Shown one piece after another: positions 25,732-34,881 of a DNA stretch of 48,110 nt. This DNA is from an uncultured Erythrobacter sp. Lineage in GTDB: Bacteria > Pseudomonadota > Alphaproteobacteria > Sphingomonadales > Sphingomonadaceae. The stretch lies in the NCBI GenBank assembly GCA_937899785.1, contig CALCCG010000080.1, positions 1 to 48,110 on the forward strand. Reading direction: 5' to 3'. A program made the position numbers and the translations under genes. The notes under the pieces are model-generated. The model worked only from the letters and a program-made list of their open reading frames with translations. It ran no database searches and had not been told where the DNA came from. The number at the start of each line of letters is the position of its first letter. Positions within the stretch are counted from its first letter, which is position 1.

Positions 25732-25980
25732 AGCCGTTACAGCGAACCTACGCCCTGTCCGTTCCCTTCCGAATCGCGATTTTGCGCTCGATTTGGCGCT
25801 TGGGCGAGATGGGTTTTCCCGTTTTGGACTGTGTAACCCGGTGTCTCCACCACGGCGGGTGATGGAGGACACTGGTGCCTTGCGCTCAAGACCCGTCCGA
25901 AACCGCGCAACACCGGGTGTCTTGCCTATGCAGCGGCGCGCGTTAGAAGGCTCTCATACGAACTTGGGATATTCGTCTAA

Positions 25981-26763
25981 ATGGCCACTTTCACGCTTCC
26001 GAAAAACTCCGTCATCACCAAAAAGGGCAAGGCGCACAAAGCCGAAGGGGCCAAGCGCGCCAAGAGCTTCAAGATCTATCGCTACGATCCGGACAGCGGG
26101 CAGAACCCGCGTTACGACACGTTTGAGATCGACTTGGCCGAATGCGGGCCGATGGTTCTCGATGCGCTGTTCAAGATCAAGAACGAGGTTGATCCCACGC
26201 TCACCTTCCGCCGGTCGTGCCGCGAAGGCATTTGCGGCTCGTGCGCGATGAACATGAACGGGAAGAACGGGCTGGCCTGCACAACCTCGATCGAGGATCT
26301 CAAAGGCGAGATCCGCATCACGCCGCTGCCGCATATGGACGTGATCAAGGATCTGGTGCCCGATTTCACCCATTTCTACGCGCAATACGCCTCGATCCGG
26401 CCCTGGCTGCAAACCGTGTCGACCACGCCCTCGGGCAAAGAGCGGCTGCAATCGCCCGAACAGCGCGAGCAGCTGGATGGTCTTTATGAGTGCATCCTGT
26501 GCGCCTGCTGTTCGACCTCGTGCCCCAGCTATTGGTGGAATTCGGACAAGTTCCTGGGCCCGGCCATCTTGCTTCAGGCTTATCGCTGGCTTGCCGACAG
26601 CCGCGACGAGATGACGGGGGAACGCCTTGACGCGCTGGAAGACCCGTTCCGCCTCTATCGCTGCCACACGATCATGAACTGCGCCAATGTGTGCCCCAAG
26701 GGTCTCTCACCGGCTAAGGCCATCGCGGAAACCAAGAAGATGATGGCCGAGCGGGCGATCTGA
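25981..26763 (+). CDS. sdhB: Succinate dehydrogenase iron-sulfur subunit
   Basis: SdhB passes electrons from the flavoprotein to ubiquinone in complex II. The 260-residue product has the [2Fe-2S] cysteines in [18 protein letters not shown] and LACTTS. The C-terminal ferredoxin domain holds the [4Fe-4S] set in [16 protein letters not shown] and the [3Fe-4S] set in [14 protein letters not shown]. The gene stands alone: sdhC, sdhD and sdhA are not adjacent on either side, unlike the common sdhCDAB order. About 250 bases upstream, containing an imperfect hairpin at 25841-25874 and the short palindrome ACACCGGGTGT (25910-25920), probably hold its own promoter. Confidence 0.97.
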   Translation: MATFTLPKNSVITKKGKAHKAEGAKRAKSFKIYRYDPDSGQNPRYDTFEIDLAECGPMVLDALFKIKNEVDPTLTFRRSCREGICGSCAMNMNGKNGLACTTSIEDLKGEIRITPLPHMDVIKDLVPDFTHFYAQYASIRPWLQTVSTTPSGKERLQSPEQREQLDGLYECILCACCSTSCPSYWWNSDKFLGPAILLQAYRWLADSRDEMTGERLDALEDPFRLYRCHTIMNCANVCPKGLSPAKAIAETKKMMAERAI

Positions 26764-26848
26764 CGCGCTTTCCGGCTTCGGGTTACCCTGCCATGGCGGC
26801 CAAGAGCGGCTTGCATAACCGCCCTGACCTCTTAACGCAGCGCGCCTA

Positions 26849-27358
26849 ATGACTGACATCGCTTTCGATTTGCCCTTTGAACACCTTCCCGTGTCGCCCG
26901 AACAGGCGGATGGAGAAGAGGGTTGGCATTCCTGGACGCTAAAGGACCGCACCCGGTACAACACCTTTGTGCTTGGTGAACTGCATGTCCGGCGCGAGGG
27001 CGAGCAATGCCGTTTGCGCATGTTCCCGCAGCGCCATCACACCAACGCGGCGGACAACATCCATGGCGGCACCACGCTCGGCCTCATCGACATCGCGTTG
27101 TTTGCAACCATGCATCTGTCGGGCACGGGCGATGCGGGCGCGTCGGTAACGGTGGAGCTTTCAACACAATTCGTTGGCGCGGGTGATCCGACCAAGCCGC
27201 TCGATGCGGTAACCGAGATTGTCCAGGAAACCGGCCGGATGCTGTTTGCCCGTGGCCAATGCGTCCAGGGGGACAGCGTGGTTGCCAGCTATTCGGGGAT
27301 TGTGCGCAAGATCAAGCCGGGTGTGCTGCTGAAAAAGACGAGCCCTTCCGGCGCATGA
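26849..27358 (+). CDS. PaaI-type hot-dog thioesterase
   Basis: The 169-residue product has the hot-dog thioesterase signature NIHGGTTLGLIDIALFA, with the HGG turn and an acidic residue on the central helix, followed by TVELSTQFVGAGDP and FARGQCVQGDSVVASYSG. Such enzymes hydrolyse acyl-CoA or aryl-CoA thioesters in the cytoplasm. The N-terminal 40 residues are an extension with a Trp-rich segment. Its TGA overlaps the zapE ATG (ATGA), so the two are cotranslated. The substrate cannot be stated. Confidence 0.85.
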   Translation: MTDIAFDLPFEHLPVSPEQADGEEGWHSWTLKDRTRYNTFVLGELHVRREGEQCRLRMFPQRHHTNAADNIHGGTTLGLIDIALFATMHLSGTGDAGASVTVELSTQFVGAGDPTKPLDAVTEIVQETGRMLFARGQCVQGDSVVASYSGIVRKIKPGVLLKKTSPSGA

Positions 27359-28500
27359 GCGGCCTGCTTGCCCGATATGAGAAGATGATCGCCAGCGGCG
27401 AGCTGCGCGCCGATCCCGATCAACGCATCGCCGCAACGCGCCTTGACCGGTTGCAAAAGGAGCTTGAGGCCAAACGCCCTGGTGGGCTGATCGCGCAGTT
27501 CTTCAACACCGGCCCAAGGCGCGCTCAGGGCGTGTATATGTGGGGCGGTGTTGGCCGCGGGAAGTCGATGCTGATGGATCTGTTCCACGACAATCTCGGC
27601 ATTGCGGAAAAACGCCGCGTGCACTTCCACGCTTTCATGCAAGAGGTCCACGCCGCGATCCGCGATGCGCGAAGGCACCAACCCGGCGACCCGATCCCGA
27701 CGGTGGCCGAGCGGCTGTCTGAAGGCGTACGATGCCTCAACTTTGACGAAATGGTGGTCAACAACTCCGCCGATGCGATGATCATGAGCCGGCTGTTCAC
27801 GCAGCTTATTCGCGAACGCGATGTGACGATCGTCACCACGTCGAACCGCCCGCCACGCGATCTCTACAAAGACGGTCTTAACCGCGAGCATTTCCTGCCC
27901 TTCATCAACCTCATCCACGAAGAGCTTGAAGTGCTCGGCCTCAACGGACCGACCGATTATCGACTTGACCGCATCGGTGGCCTTGCCACCTGGCATGTCC
28001 CGCTTGGCGATGCCGCTACGCAGAAAGTGCGCGAGGCCTTCTTCCGCCTCACCGACTTCGCGCCCGAAGACGCTGACAACGTGCCGTCAGAAGAGCTCGC
28101 GGTCAGCGCCAAACGCAGCCTCCACGTGCCCAAGAGCCTCAAAGGCGTGGCGGTCTTCAGCTTCAAGCGGCTGTGCGGCGACGCGCGCGGTGCGCCCGAT
28201 TATCTCGCGATCGCGCGCAGTTATCACACGGTGATCATAGTCGGCATCCCAGTGATGGGCCCGGAGCAACGCAACGAAGCAGCCCGTTTCGTGACGCTGA
28301 TTGATGCCCTGTACGAGCACAAGGTGAAACTGTTCGCGACCGCCGATGCGGTTCCTGAAACGCTCTATCAGGCGGGCGATGGCGCGTTTGAATTCGAACG
28401 CACGATCAGCCGTCTCAACGAAATGCAAAGCGAGGATTATCTGGCGCTGGGCCATGGGGGGGACCCCTCAACATCCGCTTTGCGCGCTTTGGACGACTAG
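27355..28500 (+). CDS. zapE: Cell division protein ZapE (AFG1-like ATPase)
   Basis: ZapE is an FtsZ-interacting P-loop ATPase of the AFG1 family that acts during constriction and under low oxygen or heat. The 381-residue product has Walker A in GGVGRGKSMLMD and the family sequences VHFHAFMQEVH and TSNRPPRDLYKDGLNREHFLPFI. Walker B reads LNFDEMVVNN, where most homologues I recall have CFDEF; the Asp-Glu pair is kept. The start at 27355 overlaps the thioesterase stop. Its TAG overlaps the stop of the convergent RpfF-like gene at 28497. Confidence 0.93.
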   Translation: MSGLLARYEKMIASGELRADPDQRIAATRLDRLQKELEAKRPGGLIAQFFNTGPRRAQGVYMWGGVGRGKSMLMDLFHDNLGIAEKRRVHFHAFMQEVHAAIRDARRHQPGDPIPTVAERLSEGVRCLNFDEMVVNNSADAMIMSRLFTQLIRERDVTIVTTSNRPPRDLYKDGLNREHFLPFINLIHEELEVLGLNGPTDYRLDRIGGLATWHVPLGDAATQKVREAFFRLTDFAPEDADNVPSEELAVSAKRSLHVPKSLKGVAVFSFKRLCGDARGAPDYLAIARSYHTVIIVGIPVMGPEQRNEAARFVTLIDALYEHKVKLFATADAVPETLYQAGDGAFEFERTISRLNEMQSEDYLALGHGGDPSTSALRALDD

Positions 28501-29429
28501 GCGGCTGAGCCTGCGTTGGCGCGCGCTGCGACCCGCGCCTGGGCCGCTACAAGGCGGCTCATCACTTTAAGGTCCTGCTCGCGCAATTGCAGCGCGGTGT
28601 CAGCCCACATTTCCGTAATGCGGTTGAGTTCGTCGAGATCGAGCCCCCACACGCGCTTCGTCGCCTTGCGCGCTCCCACCAGTCCGGCGTGGCGTCGATC
28701 GGATTTCTTGATGAAGTCGCGGACGGCGTGCAGCCCCTCGCCTGGTTCAACCAGCAAGTGGACCAAACCGATATCGAACAATTCCTGCGCGCTGTATGTC
28801 TCGTTCGAGAGGATAATCCGATCCGCCATTGCGCTGCCAATCTTGCGCGACAGGAGTGCGTGCGCACCCATTCCGGGGTAGAGGCCGAACATAATCTCAG
28901 GCAAGGCGAAGGTCGCGTGCCTCTCCGCGATGATGAAATCAAACGAAAGAAGAGCCTCAAATCCGCCGCCAAGCGCGGCGCCTTGGACCAGACCAACGGT
29001 CAGCATATCGATCCCGAGCGCGTTGATATTGCGATCAAGAATGCGGCAACAGCGATGCCCGTACTCAACCAACGCGTCGCGGTCGCGGCCGCGAATGAGC
29101 GACTGAAACAATTCAAGATCGCCGCCATAGCAAAAGACATCGGGCGCGCGGCTGCCAAGAACCAGATAGCGCAGCGGCACCTTGTCTGGACCAAATCCCT
29201 GTTCAATAAAGGTCTGCCACGCCTCGAAATCGGCCAGCATAGTCTTTGTAAAACTCGGTCGACCCTGGGGCCTCATATAGGTCCAAAGAGCACAGGATTG
29301 TTCTTCGTAAAGGACGTCTAGTTCAGCGAGTGAGAACAGGTCTTCTGGTATTGCATTGTGGACAGCGCTCTGAGCGAAAGGTTCTTCTTCATCGGTCAGC
29401 GGGACCGCTTTCGACGCGCTGTTATCCAT
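28497..29429 (-). CDS. rpfF: RpfF-like crotonase (DSF-family signal synthase candidate)
   Basis: The 310-residue crotonase-fold protein resembles Xanthomonas RpfF throughout: YMRPQGRPSFT, RYLVLGSRAPDVFCYGGDLELF, LIRGRDRDALVEYGHRCCRI, LVQGAALGGGFEALLS, LPEIMFGLYPGMGAH and the C-terminal ITEMWADTALQL...MSRLVAAQ. The two catalytic glutamates fall at E158 and E178, the same 20-residue spacing as E141/E161 in RpfF. RpfF dehydrates 3-hydroxyacyl-ACP and releases a cis-2-enoic acid signal. The ATG at 29429 is preferred because GGAG lies eight bases ahead; a further in-frame extension to 29543 looks non-coding. The gene follows the XrtA operon on the same strand after 195 AT-rich bases. No RpfC/RpfG partner is in the window. 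An ordinary enoyl-CoA hydratase is less likely. Confidence 0.82.
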   Translation of the reverse strand: MDNSASKAVPLTDEEEPFAQSAVHNAIPEDLFSLAELDVLYEEQSCALWTYMRPQGRPSFTKTMLADFEAWQTFIEQGFGPDKVPLRYLVLGSRAPDVFCYGGDLELFQSLIRGRDRDALVEYGHRCCRILDRNINALGIDMLTVGLVQGAALGGGFEALLSFDFIIAERHATFALPEIMFGLYPGMGAHALLSRKIGSAMADRIILSNETYSAQELFDIGLVHLLVEPGEGLHAVRDFIKKSDRRHAGLVGARKATKRVWGLDLDELNRITEMWADTALQLREQDLKVMSRLVAAQARVAARANAGSAA

Positions 29430-29624
29430 ACACATCACTCCAACACTTGCCTGATCCCAATCAGAGCTACCCGTTAGAACGCTCAAGGCGCCAGTTTGGT
29501 CCCGGAACGAAAAGAGATTGGAGCACACAGGGTTAGATGGCAAACCATTTATTATGTTTTTCCGCCGAATTGAATCTGTTTTCCGACAAAATACGCTAGT
29601 TAGACGCAGTAATGTTACTCAGTA
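29430..29624 (-). promoter_or_regulatory. AT-rich spacer before the RpfF-like gene
   Basis: This 195-base gap is visibly richer in A and T than its surroundings, especially 29540-29620, and separates the amidotransferase from the RpfF-like gene. It probably carries a separate promoter for that gene, but no pair of boxes with good spacing could be assigned. Confidence 0.45.
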
Positions 29625-29638
29625 TCACGCGCTGATAC
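29622..29638 (-). terminator. Short inverted repeat over the amidotransferase stop
   Basis: GTATCA and TGATAC flank five bases and include the amidotransferase stop codon. The stem is only six pairs and no U-tract follows, so it may be a weak terminator, an operator or chance. Confidence 0.25.
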
Positions 29639-31523
29639 CTAAGCGCTGCAGCGACTTTTCAAGCATCAACAATTGCCACAGCACCCGCGAATGATCGCTA
29701 TGCCCGCGGATATGGGCATCGGCCAAGACCGTTAGCGACCCTGACCGAAACCAACCCGTCTCGTTTAGTGTGGCTGACCGGGCGACCCGCCTTGCCTCTT
29801 CAGCAAGCGGTCCGCGGAACCAGTCCGCTATCGGAGTGACGAAGCCTTGTTTGGGCCGGTAGAGAGTATCGCGCGGCAGATGCGGCTCCATGACACGCTT
29901 GAGGAGATATTTGCCGGTGCCGCCTTTGACCCGCATGGCGTCCGGCAGACGGGCGGCAAACTCCACAAGCCGATGGTCCAACAGAGGTTCGCGCGCTTCC
30001 AGACCCACCGCCATACTGGTGCGATCGACCTTGGTCAGAATATCGCCGGGCAACCAAAAGGTCAGATCGGCGTATTGCGCACGGTCAAGTCCGGTTCGCG
30101 CAGGTGCCCTGTGCATCAGCTCGACCAGCTCGTCCTCTCCGCGAAACCCACCGAGGTTCCGGGCAAAGTCATCGCTGTAGAGCGCATGACGTTGCTTGGA
30201 CGTTGTGGCCGAAAGCCCGCGGGCGTAACCGTCTTCGCCTGAGGTGGCGAGCGCAAGAAAGGTCGATTTTGCCCGCAAACCACGCGGCGCCCAATCCGCT
30301 TTGGGCCACGCCTGACCGAGGGCCGCGAAAACGGGCTCGCGCACCCCTTGAGGAAGCAGGCCACGCACGCGTTCTTCATTTTGGTGAAAGACCTGGCGCC
30401 GATAGCCAGCAAACGCCTCGTCCGCTCCGTCGCCCGACAAAGCGACCGTGACGTGCTGGCGCGCAAGTTCGCACACTCGCCAGGTCGGCAGCGCCGAGGC
30501 GTCGGCAAAGGGCTCGTCGAACATCGCCGCGAGGGCGTCAACCGCCTCATAGTCATCGCGCCCAACGGTGCGAGAGCGATGGTCCGTGCCGAATTGGTGC
30601 GCAATCCGATCCGCGTAGCTGGTTTCGTCATGAGCCTCGACATCAAAGCCGATCGAGCAGGTCTTCACCGGCTCAACGCTCGCCTCGCTCATCAGAGCAA
30701 CGACGCTTGAGCTGTCGACACCGCCGGACAGGAACGCGCCCAACGGCACATCGGACACCATCCGCGACGTCACCGCGTCGCGCAGTCGCGCCATCAGCTC
30801 TTCGGACAAGTCGGCATCGCTGCCGGCGCTGCGCTCGGCAAAACTCACGTCCCACCATCGGCTGGGTTGAGGAAGCGGCTTGCCCGTTTCACACAAGAGG
30901 AAATGGCCAGCGCCAAGCTTGCTGACACCGGAAAGAATACAGTGCGTGTCGGGGACATAGCCCCAGGTCAGATAGGCCTCGATGGCCTGCGGGTTTGACC
31001 GACGGTTCAGATCGCTCAAAGTCAGCAAGGCCTTGAGCTCTGACCCAAAGGCAAGAGTTCCATCGGGCAGCTCAGCCACAAACAGAGGTTTGACGCCAAG
31101 ACGATCGCGCGCGAGGAACAGCTGGCGCTTCTCCAGATCGTACAGCGCAAAGGCGAACATCCCATCGAGCCGCTCGAGGCACCCGACCCCCCAACGCTGC
31201 CAGGCGGCGAGGATCACCTCGGTGTCGCCTTGCGTGTTAAACCGCGCTCCTTGGTCGACCAGCTCTTCGCGCAGCGCGCGGAAGTTGTAGATCTCGCCGT
31301 TGTACGCGATCATCGCGCGACCATCCGCCGACGCCATGGGCTGCGGAGAACCCTCAAGATCGATGATTGATAGGCGCCGATGACCCAGGCCAATCCCCGG
31401 CGCTGTCCAGATTCCGGCGCCGTCTGGCCCTCGATGGACCAAAGAGTTGGTCATGCGCTCAATGCGCGAAGGCTCAAAAGCCGATACACCCTTGGGGTCG
31501 AACAGGCCCGCGACGCCGCACAT
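29625..31523 (-). CDS. XrtA/PEP-CTERM-associated amidotransferase (asparagine synthase-like)
   Basis: The 632-residue protein has an N-terminal glutamine amidotransferase domain with Cys2 exposed (MCGVAGLFD) and then an asparagine synthase domain with the PP-loop SGGVDSSSV (about residues 263-271). This is the type found in XrtA loci (TIGR03108). It probably adds an amide or amino group to a sugar or substituent of the exopolysaccharide rather than making free asparagine; that is known only from genomic context. It is the last gene of the compact XrtA operon, 12 bases after the exosortase. Confidence 0.92.
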   Translation of the reverse strand: MCGVAGLFDPKGVSAFEPSRIERMTNSLVHRGPDGAGIWTAPGIGLGHRRLSIIDLEGSPQPMASADGRAMIAYNGEIYNFRALREELVDQGARFNTQGDTEVILAAWQRWGVGCLERLDGMFAFALYDLEKRQLFLARDRLGVKPLFVAELPDGTLAFGSELKALLTLSDLNRRSNPQAIEAYLTWGYVPDTHCILSGVSKLGAGHFLLCETGKPLPQPSRWWDVSFAERSAGSDADLSEELMARLRDAVTSRMVSDVPLGAFLSGGVDSSSVVALMSEASVEPVKTCSIGFDVEAHDETSYADRIAHQFGTDHRSRTVGRDDYEAVDALAAMFDEPFADASALPTWRVCELARQHVTVALSGDGADEAFAGYRRQVFHQNEERVRGLLPQGVREPVFAALGQAWPKADWAPRGLRAKSTFLALATSGEDGYARGLSATTSKQRHALYSDDFARNLGGFRGEDELVELMHRAPARTGLDRAQYADLTFWLPGDILTKVDRTSMAVGLEAREPLLDHRLVEFAARLPDAMRVKGGTGKYLLKRVMEPHLPRDTLYRPKQGFVTPIADWFRGPLAEEARRVARSATLNETGWFRSGSLTVLADAHIRGHSDHSRVLWQLLMLEKSLQRLGISA

Positions 31524-31535
31524 AAGTTCGCAGTC

Positions 31536-32582
31536 TCAGGCCAGACCAAAGGGGCGTAAGAGGATGGCCGACATCGCGGCGCACAGCGACAAAGCGGCGA
31601 CAGCGCCCACCATGGCGGACGCGCTCGCGTCATGCCCTTCAAGGCGCTCCGCCCAGGGTTGCTTGGTCAAATGATGCGCTTTGAACCCATAATCTTCAGG
31701 CTCCCTCTCGAAGAATGGCCAAGCGCCCGCCAAAATAAGAGCCACGACCAGCGCGAAGAAAATCCAACCGTAGAAGACGTGATCAAAGCCCGCAGCGAAC
31801 TCAACCCCTGCGGATTGGGCGATGTAGATTGTGCCCCAGGCCCGCACGCCATTGGCGAGGACGGGAACGAAGATCGCCGCCGCGAAAAGCGCTGCACGCC
31901 GACGCCAGCTCACAAAGCGGGTGAAGCCGACCAAGGCCGCCAGCGTCACCATGGCGATGAGAAATTTCACACCCGAGCATTCTTCCGCGACGATGAACAG
32001 GCCCACAGGTGTGTCGATGTAAATCCCATCAATCACGGCCGGAACCCCGCTCAAGCGGGTGAGCGCGATGGCCATTTCGGCCGTGATGGACTGAAGAAAG
32101 GGGATGATCTCATCGCCAAAGGGCACAAGAAACGCCAAATACGCAATCGGCAACGCCAGCACGAGGCCCACGCGAACGCCCAATATGGTCACTATCGCGC
32201 CCTGAATCGCGCCGACCGCGCCGAGATGCGCTATCAGGTTCAAGCCCGTCCATCGGCCAACAAGCCAAAGCGCGAGCCCGGCCACAACAAGGATAAGCCC
32301 TGGATACCATGACCGAGGTGCGATCTTGGCAAGCTCTTCGGCCTTCATCCAAACCAGCCACAATCCGACCAAGGGGACGAGCAAAATGTGGTTATAGGTG
32401 TCGATGTTCCACCATTGGTGAACCATTTCGCCCCATTCGCGCAGGGTTACCAACGCCAGGGCCAGAACCGCGAAAGACAGGAGGATCAAGGGGCGTTGCC
32501 AGGCTTTCGGCACGCCCTTCAGGCTCAAGGCGCTGGGCCAAGGACGATCTGCAACCGCGTCTATGGCGCTATCAGGCGGCAT
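31536..32582 (-). CDS. xrtA: Exosortase A (XrtA), short form without EpsI domain
   Basis: Exosortases are multi-pass membrane transpeptidases that cut PEP-CTERM sorting signals. The 348-residue product has about eight to nine membrane helices and the expected catalytic residues: C202 in AEECSGVKFL, R247 in ANGVRAWGT and H268 in DHVFYGWIFF. It ends soon after a last hydrophobic segment (326-342). In many XrtA proteins of this order, as I recall, the corresponding segment leads into a periplasmic EpsI domain of some 150-200 residues; here the frame stops and the amidotransferase begins 12 bases later. No shifted frame encodes the missing part. Its start overlaps the glycosyltransferase end by 11 bases. 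Confidence 0.93.
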   Translation of the reverse strand: MPPDSAIDAVADRPWPSALSLKGVPKAWQRPLILLSFAVLALALVTLREWGEMVHQWWNIDTYNHILLVPLVGLWLVWMKAEELAKIAPRSWYPGLILVVAGLALWLVGRWTGLNLIAHLGAVGAIQGAIVTILGVRVGLVLALPIAYLAFLVPFGDEIIPFLQSITAEMAIALTRLSGVPAVIDGIYIDTPVGLFIVAEECSGVKFLIAMVTLAALVGFTRFVSWRRRAALFAAAIFVPVLANGVRAWGTIYIAQSAGVEFAAGFDHVFYGWIFFALVVALILAGAWPFFEREPEDYGFKAHHLTKQPWAERLEGHDASASAMVGAVAALSLCAAMSAILLRPFGLA

Positions 32583-33804
32583 TGCGCGCCTCCGCCGTCA
32601 GCGCTTCACCGGTGATCAAAGCTTCAAGGGGAGCCAGCCTTGCATTCCAGCCATGCCGGGCCAACACAAACTCGCGAGCGCGCTGGCCCATCCGCTCCGC
32701 CTCTCCGCGCTGCGCCACAAGCTGTGTGAAACGATCGAGCATGGCCTGCGGATCGTCCGGCGCGACCATCCAGTGCTCGCCATCGGTTGCGTCAATCCCG
32801 GTCGCGGCAGCGGGCGTGAGGAGAACCGGGCGCGCCATCGCCATGGCTTCAAGTACCTTGTTCTGCACACCGCGCGCAATCAGCAAGGGCGCGAGCGCGC
32901 ATGTTGCCCCTGCAAGAAAGGGCCTGACATCCGGAACTTCACCCCAGATACGCGCGCCAGGGGTGTCTGAGTGCCGTTTGACCGCTGGTGTGGGTTCACG
33001 GCCCACGACATGAAAGCGTGTCTTGGGAAACCGCTCACGAGCCAGCGGCAGGAAGTGTTCCAACACCCACAGCGCTGCAGCCTCGTTCGGCCGGTAATTC
33101 ATCTGTCCCGTGAACACAAAGTGCGGACCGGTCGCGCTGTGAAGTTCGGGGGGCGGCGCCACACCAGCGGGATCGAACATTTCAGCATCGATTCCATTGC
33201 CCATCGCGATCAGGCGCGATCGCCGAGGGGCCTTCATTCGCGAACGAAGCACACTCGCTTCGGCCTCACTGATGAGCAAGGTCGCGTCGGATCGCCGCGC
33301 AAGCCGTTCTTCCTCAGCCGCCAGCAGCCGCGCTTCTCGGGCGTTGAGCCAGACTCTCTCGCCGCTCTTGGCGTATCCCTCGAATTTGGCGCTGTCGACA
33401 TCGCACAGATCGGTGATGACGCGCCCTGTGAAATCCTCAGGGATGTATTGGCCCATCTGACCGGAAAAAACGACGATCGTAGCGATGGGCTCGTTCTCGA
33501 TCGTGTTTCTCACCCACTGCGCGAGCTTAGGGCTGTGAAAGGCGGCAACGCTCACGGGCTTGCCGCTGAGAACCGCTTGCGCTCCAGCAAGAACCAGGGG
33601 CTTGGTGCGATCCACAACGCAATGCGTGGCGCTCACGTCTTCAATATGCGCGGCGGCGGCGCGGTCTTCCTCGTTTTCGGATAAGCATCCGACATGAACC
33701 CGCCCCAGGCTTGCCAGTTTCATCAGCAGGTTGAAGCTGCGGATCTTGTCACCCCGGTTGGGAGGAAACGGAACGCGGTGCGCGAGGAAAAGGATGTCGT
33801 TCAT
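32572..33804 (-). CDS. XrtA-associated glycosyltransferase (TIGR03087-like)
   Basis: The 410-residue protein is a GT4-type glycosyltransferase of the exosortase-associated sugar transferase group. It starts with the distinctive DILFLAHRVPFPPNRGDKIRS and has the C-terminal donor-site stretch APLLIARGVQNKVLEAMAMARPVLLTP. It should transfer a nucleotide-activated sugar onto the lipid-linked exopolysaccharide unit on the cytoplasmic side. The initiating sugar transferase and a second transferase usually found with it are not in this window. Confidence 0.92.
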   Translation of the reverse strand: MNDILFLAHRVPFPPNRGDKIRSFNLLMKLASLGRVHVGCLSENEEDRAAAAHIEDVSATHCVVDRTKPLVLAGAQAVLSGKPVSVAAFHSPKLAQWVRNTIENEPIATIVVFSGQMGQYIPEDFTGRVITDLCDVDSAKFEGYAKSGERVWLNAREARLLAAEEERLARRSDATLLISEAEASVLRSRMKAPRRSRLIAMGNGIDAEMFDPAGVAPPPELHSATGPHFVFTGQMNYRPNEAAALWVLEHFLPLARERFPKTRFHVVGREPTPAVKRHSDTPGARIWGEVPDVRPFLAGATCALAPLLIARGVQNKVLEAMAMARPVLLTPAAATGIDATDGEHWMVAPDDPQAMLDRFTQLVAQRGEAERMGQRAREFVLARHGWNARLAPLEALITGEALTAEARNAA

Positions 33805-33813
33805 AGCGATGGC

Positions 33814-34881
33814 CTAGGCCAGACCTTTGGCGATGAACGGGCCAAGGCGATTAGCGATAGGCAAGGGAAGCTTCTTCCACAGAGCAATCTTGCGAGCGTA
33901 GGCTTGGCTCGAAGGGTCGACGTCGCGCCGCTTTTGTCCCGGCGGCGTCCATTGCGCGTAAGACAGCGCTTGGGGTTCAAAACCCCAATTCTTCTTAAAG
34001 GTGTAAGGCCCACTTCGTGTTTTCGAGCGACCAAAGTCAAAACGACGCATGCCCCTTTGCCGAGCATGACGCATCAGCTCATAATACATGAGTTCGTTTG
34101 CGCGGGCTGAGCGCGCCGCAAACGTGCCCCCGCCCCAGAACGGCAAGACGGTGTCCTTGTGATAGAAGCTGAGGACGCTTGCGAGAGGTGCGTCGTCCCG
34201 GAAGACTGTCAGGATATCGCTTTGGCCAGGAAAGGCCTCCAACATTGCCCGAAACAGACGGGCTGGGAAGACCGGGGTTCCCAGATTGCGCACGCTCTCA
34301 GAATAAACGGCGTAGTGAGCGCGAAGGTCTTGCGCTTCACTCCCGGCCCGGATCGTCAGCCTGTTTTTAAGCCCCTTGCGAACCTCGGCCCGGGCCTTGC
34401 GGGGGATAGCGAGAAGCTCCGCCTCGTCGTCGTTGGCAAGCGCGCGCTCAAATCCGCAGTGTTTGTCATCCCAGATACGCCAGTCTTGGCCTTGCGGAAG
34501 CGTGCCACCGCGCAATTCCAAACTGGCAAATCCGTGAGCCAACGCGTCGGACTGCGCGGCCTCGACAAGCGCCTTGGCCGCTTCCTCGCTCGACGCGCAC
34601 AAACCGCCCCCCACACCAAAGCCACTGGAGACAAGAGCCTTCCCGAAAAGCGCAGAACGCACTTCGGTAAGGGGAAGCCATCCGGTGATCGCACCGAACC
34701 GCTCGCTTACATAGCCGCTGGCGCGCTGGCCCGTCCCGGCTTGGACTCCAACCAGCCAAGCGGGGCGATGAAACACGCCCGCGCCCAGTTCATCGACAAA
34801 GCTCTCAATCCGGCCAGCTGTGCGCGCGTCTGAAAGGTCCGCTAAGCGGACCTGGTGGCTCATGGTGAGTGGGGCGTTCAC
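33814..34881 (-). CDS. FemAB-type protein of the XrtA locus (TIGR03019-like)
   Basis: The 355-residue product has the GNAT-like double fold seen in FemAB and peptidoglycan bridge enzymes, with the C-terminal landmarks LPFWGGGTFAARSARANELMYYELM and FDFGRSKTRSGPYTFKKNWGFEP. It may transfer an acyl or aminoacyl group to the exopolysaccharide or its precursor. The start is the GTG at 34881, which overlaps the deacetylase TGA; the longer open frame upstream runs antisense-like through the deacetylase and is rejected. Confidence 0.9.
   Translation of the reverse strand: MNAPLTMSHQVRLADLSDARTAGRIESFVDELGAGVFHRPAWLVGVQAGTGQRASGYVSERFGAITGWLPLTEVRSALFGKALVSSGFGVGGGLCASSEEAAKALVEAAQSDALAHGFASLELRGGTLPQGQDWRIWDDKHCGFERALANDDEAELLAIPRKARAEVRKGLKNRLTIRAGSEAQDLRAHYAVYSESVRNLGTPVFPARLFRAMLEAFPGQSDILTVFRDDAPLASVLSFYHKDTVLPFWGGGTFAARSARANELMYYELMRHARQRGMRRFDFGRSKTRSGPYTFKKNWGFEPQALSYAQWTPPGQKRRDVDPSSQAYARKIALWKKLPLPIANRLGPFIAKGLA

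Noticed and set aside
29430..29543. N-terminal extension of the RpfF-like protein
   Set aside because: The extra 38 codons do not match RpfF, and a better Shine-Dalgarno site serves the ATG at 29429.
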